Made by a program: the position numbers and the translations under genes. From Symbiodinium natans (lineage: Eukaryota > Sar > Dinophyceae > Suessiales > Symbiodiniaceae), in NCBI GenBank assembly GCA_905221605.1, contig CAJNDS010000757.1, forward strand, positions 261,001 to 325,000: 64,000 nucleotides of DNA. The letters are read 5' to 3'. The notes under the pieces were generated by a model that saw nothing but the letters and a program-made list of their open reading frames with translations, did not search any database and was not told the DNA's origin. This document shows, in pieces, positions 52,101-59,145 of the stretch. Position 1 is the first letter of the stretch, and every line of letters begins with the position of its first letter.

Positions 52101-55100
52101 GCTTTAGGGTTTAGGGTTTAGGGTTTAGGGCCTTTAGAGAGGGGGTGGCGGTTTTTCGGAGGTCTGGGGTGTTGGACTAGCCCTAAACCCTCAACCCTAA
52201 ACCCTACACCCTCTACCGGCTTCAGGGGCTTCAGAACATTCGGTTCGGGTTTTTTGGGGGCATTTGGGGTCTCGGGTTAGGAACTCAGGGTTTAAGGATT
52301 TGCGTGTTTCGGGTTTTGGGTTCCGATGTTCCCCTTTATACAAACAGTCCTGAATAAGGACTGTTAGTATAAAGGGGAACATCCCTAAACCCTAAACCCT
52401 AGATCCTAAGCCCTAAGCCCTAAACCTTAAACCTAAACCTGTTTTGAGTTTAGGGTCTTTTTGGTGTAGGCTGAAGGCTCCATAGCAGAGTTTGTTGTCC
52501 TAGGATGCCCGGTAGTACCCGTATTTCTTGTTCATAAGGGTTTAGGGCTTAGGGCTTAGGGCTTAGGGCTTAGGGCTTAGGGTTCGGGATTCCCTGTAAG
52601 CTGGCCGGTTGAGGCAAGTGTCTAGGGCTTCCGACAATCTTGTTTGGGGTTTAGGTCTCATGGCACGAAAAGTTTGACAGCCTTGATGTTGGGCCTGGGC
52701 CTATCATGATGCAACTCCCTTCTGCGAATGACTCTCCAAGAAGGGGTCAGGCTTGCCTAAGCCCTAAACCGCCCTAAACCCTAAACCCTAAACCCTATCC
52801 CCTAAACCCTAACCCATTGCTTGCAGGTAGCCACTGCCGACCGAACCGGATCCATTCGCAAGGCCCGCTTCTCACGTCGAGCATCTGGGCAGGGCTGTAG
52901 GGTTTAAGGTTTTCGGGTTTGGGGTTTGGGGTTTAGGGTTGGGATTTTTGATTTAGGGTTTGGGCTTAAGGGTTTTGGTTTAGGGTTTAGGGTTTTTGGT
53001 TTAGGGTTTAGGGGTTTTGGTTTCGGGTTAAGCCCTAAGCCTGCAACCCGGAGGAGGCCAGCAACTGTTTGCCAGGCTGTCCATGTATCATGCTTTCCCC
53101 CTGCCGGTGTGTCATTCTACAGGGTCCTCCTACTGAACGTCTAGTAAGGACCCCCAAACCCCCTAAACACCCTAACACCCCCTAAGCCCTAAGCCCCCCC
53201 CCCCCCCCAATTCCCCTAAATCCTAAACTCCCAAAATCCTACTCCGTAAGCCCTATCTCAAAGCACTTCTCCCCCCCGCACCCCTAAACGCTAAACCCTG
53301 AACCCTAAACCCTAGACCCTAAAAACCCTAAAAACCCTAGAGCCCCCCACCCCCCCTCTCTGAGACCTTCTGAGGAGCTTCGCAATCTCCTTGACATGGC
53401 GGTGGTTGAGTCGGAGGTTGCCATGGCAGGAGCTAAAGGGGTTTAGGGTTTAGGGTTTAGGGTTTAGGGTTTAGGGTTTAGGGTTTAGGGTTTAGGGTGT
53501 TCCAAGGTGCCGCGGTCCCGACCCGCGCCAGGGAGTGGTGGCGGGTCGGGCCGCCTCGGTGCAGCGGATCCCACCCCAGCCACCCAAAGTACCGCCTTTT
53601 TTCGGGTTTAGAGCGGCACCCTGAATCGCCCCGATTGCCGGGCGGGCAACAACGTGGGGAGCAACCCTGGCGGGGGCAACCCTGGCGGGGGCAACCCTGG
53701 CGGGGGCAACCCTGGCGGGGGCAACCCTAGCGGGGGCAACCCTGGCGGGGGCAACCCTGGCGGGGGCAACCCTAATGGGTTCTTCTAGCGGTCACATGGG
53801 CAGAGCTTTTCGCGATGTCAGAGAACCATTGGTCCAAGCTACAGCGTGATGCTGCACACATACTTGCTTCCGCAAAAGGCAGAAATTTCCTGGCGGCAAG
53901 ATGTACCCCGGCGAGGGCAACCCTGGCGGGGCAACCCTGGCGGGGGCAACTGGTGGGCAACTTGGGGGGCAACCCTGGCAAGGGCATGGGGGCAACCCTG
54001 GCGCGGGCAACCCTGGCGGGGGCAACCCTGGCAGGGGCAACCCTAGGGGCAACCCTGGCGGGGGCAACCGGGCAACCGTGGCGGGGGCAACCCGGCATGG
54101 CGGGGTCAGCCCGGGGCGAGAGCAACCGGGGCAACCCTGGCTTGGTGGGGGCAACTGGCGGGGGCAACCCTAATGGGTTCTTCTAGCGGTCACATGGGCA
54201 GAGCTTTTCGCGACGTCAGAGAACCATTGGTCCAAGCTACAGCGTGATGCTGCACACATACTTGCTTCCGCAAAAGGCAGAAATTTCCTGGCGGCAAGAT
54301 GGGCGAGGGCAACCCTGGCGGGGGCAACCCTGGCGGGGGCAACCCTGGCGGGGGCAACCCTGGCGGGGGCAACTGGTGGGCAACTTGGGGGCAACCCTGG
54401 CAAGGGCAACCCTGGTGGGGGCAACCCTGGCGCGGGCAACCCTGGCGGGGGCAACCCTGGCAGGGGCAACCCTGGCAGGGGCAACCCTGGCAGGGGCAAC
54501 CCTGGCGGGGGCAACCGGGCAACCGTGGCGGGGGCAACCCGGCATGGCGGGTCAGCCCGGGCGGGAGCAACCGGGGCAACCCTGGCGGGGGCAACCCTGG
54601 CGGGGGCAACCCTAATGGGTTCTTCTAGCGGTCACATGGGCAGAGCTTTTCGCAATGTCAGAGAACCATTGGTCCAAGCTACAGCGTGACGCTGCACACA
54701 TACTTGATTCCGCAAAAGGCAGAAAGTTCCTGACGCCAAGATGTACCTTGGTGGGGGCGCAACCCTGGCGGGGGCAACCCTGGCGGGGGCAACTGGTGGG
54801 CAACTTGGGGGGCAACCCTGGCAAGGGCAACCCTGGCGGGGGCAACCCTGGCGGGGGCAACCCTGGCGGGGGCAACCCTGGCGGAAACCCTAGTACGTGC
54901 CTCTAGGTGTGCAAGCAAGAAAGTTGGTGCTAGAATCGGTCACATGGGAGAACCATTGGTCCAAGCTACAGCGTGTGAGAGACTGCTTGCTGACGCTGAC
55001 CCTGGCGGGGGCACCCTTGCGGGCACCCTGGGGCAACCTGGCGGGGGCAACCCTGGCGGGGGCAACCCTGGCGGAGGCACCTGGCAGAGGGCAAACCTGG

Positions 55101-58100
55101 CGGGGGCAACCCTGGCGGGGGCAACGGGCAACCCTGGTGGGGCAACCCTGGAGGGGCAACCCTGGCAGGGGCAACCTGGTGGGGGGGCAACTTTGGTGGG
55201 CAATTTTGGGTGGAACCTGGCGGGGCAACCCTGGCGGGGGCAACCCTGGCGGGGGCTCAGGGGCATCTTCGGCCCGACCTCCCCCGCCGGGGTCGCGCGT
55301 CGGGGGTTTAGGGTTAATCCATTATTACATTGTGCCCGATGGCTAGCAGGGATGCATCAGGTGTGGCAAGCTCGATCTGCTTGGCAAAGCAAGCAGATCT
55401 CGAAGCGGTAGCGTTCAGTTGTACCGGCCGCCGCCTGGCGCGGGCGGCCTATGGTTTAGGGTTTAGGGTTTAGGGTTTAGGGTTTAGGGTTAGGGTCCAC
55501 AATACCACACCATAAACATTGATGGAGCTTGTTTCAGGATAGGGGAGGATTATGTAGAAGCTAATAATTACAATCGGGGTGGGAGAGGAAAGGCTTCGGG
55601 AACGCTTCAGGGTGAGGGGGCTTGGGGATTGATAGTTGGGTGTGAGGTTCATATACTTGCTGCCATGAAGATTACTACAGTTCTCCATGTAACATGCCCA
55701 GATCTTCCAAAACCCCTTAATTAAGGAAAATACCCTAATTTATACTAAGGATCATTATTAGGAATTAAGGTATATACCTTAACTAAGGGGTTTTGGAAGA
55801 TCTGGGATGAACATAACCTTCAGTTAAAGACCTTTGCTTTAGTCCAGACACAGTCGCACGCTGGCTCGGGAAGCTCAAGGTCTTTCCGGAAACTTGAAAG
55901 ACACTCTTGGGTGCCAGAAGTCCCTTTACACCCCGAAAGTTTTAGGGTTTAGGGTTTAGGGTTTAGGGTTTAGGGTTTAGGGTTTAGGGTTTAGGGTTAC
56001 ACAGCAGTTTTCCCCAGAGAATTCAGTTCCACCAGGAGCTTTGGGCGGCGGCAGGGATATCGCGCGGACGCCCTGCCCGCAGCACGTGCGCGACGTGGTC
56101 CTGGATCACGCCGGATGCCCCAGAGGGACACATTCAGCTCAGAGACCCTAAACCCTAAACCCTAAACCGATCTTCCGTGGTTGGGTTCTGTGAGTTTTCG
56201 TTCTTGATTCAAGAGGGATCCCCGACTATAGGCAGCTTTTTGAATCCAGACTCCTCTAATACCCCAACCCTGAACCCTTTACTTTACAAATTTTTGTAGG
56301 ATAAGGGTTCAGCTTGCGCCGGACTCTTGTCAAGACACTGAAGTTGAGTTACTCTTCGGGTGAAATGTAAATTTCATAGTGCTCTTAGCATGGTAACTGA
56401 ATTTATTAAGGCCCTGAACAAGAACTCATCTTGGGGCAGGTCTATAGGTCTGGGCTGTAGAGGGCGTTTTCTTGCACTGGAAGTTCGTGATGTATGTTGA
56501 TTTGTTTATACGTATGTTTCTAAGACCCCTCGACCCCAATTGCTAACCCTGAACATATACATGTGCATCGTGGTTTGTACCGATACTACAGGGTAGTAGG
56601 GTCGAGATCTGGCTGACACCCTAAGTCCTATAACCCTAAACCCTAAACCCTAAACCCTAAACCCTAAACCCTAAACCCTAAACCCTAAACCCCAACGTAT
56701 CGGCTGAAAGTCCACTCTCGAGCAAAAGGCCGTTCTTCTTTGCCTCGGTCTCGGCCGCATGCGCCGCGAGGCATTTGGGCAAGGTTGTGGGCATGGGCAG
56801 GCGCCCCCTGTTAGATTAACCCTAAACCCTAAACTCTAAACCTTATAAACCCTAAACCCTAAACCCTAACCCTAAACCCTAAACTCTAAACTCAAACCCT
56901 AAACCCCTAAGCCCTACAGCCCAAAGAGCGTAGGGTTTAGAGTTAGGACGTTTTGGCGATGTCATTTCACTTCCCAGGATGGAGTAGGAAGTGTGCGTTT
57001 CCTAAACACGTCACTAAACCCTAAACCCTAAACCCTGTTAGGGGGTTTGGGGCTTGCGGTTTTGGATGCGCGGCCGGGGGTGGATTGTCTTGGTGATGCC
57101 AATTTCCCTTTTTTGGGGGGGGTTCAGGGTTCCCTTTATAAAGTAACCAACACCAAAAAGGGTGCCCTTATTAAAGTATGGTTCTGGGCGACCGAGTCGT
57201 CTATCTCCCTAAAAAGGCTTTAGGGTTTAGGGTTTAGAGTTTAGAGTTTAGGGTTAAGGGGGTCGGGGTTCGGTTTAGCTCCGGGGCTAGAAGGTAGTGG
57301 CTTGGGCCTTGTAGAGCTGATTGTCCATAGCCGCAGCCTCTCCCACCTGAGGGCTTTAGGGCTTTAGGGCTTTAGGGCTTTAGGGCTTTAGGGCTTTAGG
57401 GCTTTAGGGCTTTAGGGCTGCAGGGCTTCAGGGCTTTAGGGCTTTAGGGTTTTTGGCTCAGATGCTCTGATGCGCCAGCTTGTTCAGGCACCGCAGTGGC
57501 GACAGCGGCTGACTCCCTTGTTGGAGAGTGTTCTGCCAGGCCGATGGAGTTTTATAGGGTTCTTAAGGGAGGGCTTAGGGTTTAGAGTTTAGAGTTTAGG
57601 GTTTAGGGTTTAGGGTTTAGAGTTCAGGGTTTAGGGTTTAGGATTTAGGGTTTAGCATACTTAAGCCTCAATCCCAAAATCCTCAGCTTGGGATGTTCCC
57701 CCTTATACTAACAGTCCTGAATATCAGGTACTAGAATCCCTAAGGACGGTTAGTAGAAGGGGGAACATCCCAACCCCTAACCCTAAACCCCAAACCTCAA
57801 ACCCTAAACCCTGAACTCTGAGCCGCACCCAAATGACTGTAAACCTAAATGCGGCCCTTGCGGTTTTGGGTTTTAGGGTTCAGGGTTGCGTGGTGCAGGG
57901 TTTCAGGGCTTATGGTTGAACGGCTTTAGATGGGAACTGGGGGCAGGAGAATGGGAATGGACGAGGCCCAGGTGTTTAGTCATAAAAACAGTTCGTTCTT
58001 TGGACGCCTAAACCTCGCTCAAGACAGGGGCGCGGTGACAAGTTTACGGCCAAACAGACCCCACTGGTATCATCCATCGGACCTGCATGGGCAACCCCGA

Positions 58101-59090
58101 AGATGTCCGCTTTCGGCGTGCTCTGCAGTTTCTGGACTGCTGCTTCATTCCATTGTCGGAGAGATCATGGAGATCTGCAAAGGGGTGGTCCCCGTAGCTT
58201 TGCAGATCACGCTGGGGCGTGCTGATCATGGACACGGGCGTGGCCTGGGACGACCTTGATGTCTCGGAAGCAGGCGCTACTATTGCAACATGAACTGTGG
58301 GGCTTTGAGGCGGGCGCGATCCAAATCACCCAAAACCCTAAACCCCAAACCCTAAACCCTAAACCCTAAACGACCTTGAGGACACGCCCCGGGCTGGCTC
58401 CAGCCATAGGACTCCCCGACACTTGCCGACGGAAGTCGATTGAAAGCTGCTTTCGTGCACCTGTATTTAGGGTTTAGGGTTCAGGGTTTAGGGTGACAAC
58501 TTACTCGTCCCTGAAGTCACGTCTTCCCGTTCTCTTGGAAGGGCGCAGGGTTTAGGGTTTAGGGCTTGCAAGTACGCTGGCAGGGCTGAGCTGTTCAGGC
58601 TTTGGGGGTTTCCAGGGGTTGTCTTGGAATACAACTCCAGGTTCCACGGGCCCGAATCCCCATACAACCTTTTGCTCCGGGTCTCGAGCTCTGAGCTCTA
58701 ACACCCTATCGCTTTGTCATAGTGGGGTAGCATTTAACATTTTTAATGGTACTCAAACTCAATAAGGAATGTAAAATTAAATTTCGAATACGATCCCAAC
58801 CATGAACCAGATCCAGGGGGCAGCATGGATGGGCCCAAAGCCCTTCTGGCCTCACTCCGGTCCGTTGCAGAGCAGATCGCCTGGGCCCTGGTTGGTGGTG
58901 TGGGTTTTTGTTCGGTTGTAGGTTGACCCTAAACCCTAGACCCCAAACCCAAACCCTAAGCCCCAAACTCTAAACCCTGCTTTCAAGGGTCACCGGCACC
59001 CGTTCCTTTCTTTCGGCACCCATTCTTAAGAGCCAACACCCCAAAACCTTGCTCCGAACGCCTTGATTGCTGGGCTGTGCATACGGACAT

Positions 59091-59145
<55 letters not shown>

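Noticed and set aside
53788-54720. The WAELFAMSENHW block as the QW helix of the eEF3-like protein
   Set aside because: It lies before the PFFFASV exon, out of order, and the QW helix is better matched at 57488-57539.
53772-55243. Gly/Arg/Trp-rich and Pro/Leu/Cys-rich frames resembling collagen or keratin-associated proteins
   Set aside because: All come from the 15-bp GGCAACCCTGGCGGG unit, in every frame and on both strands.
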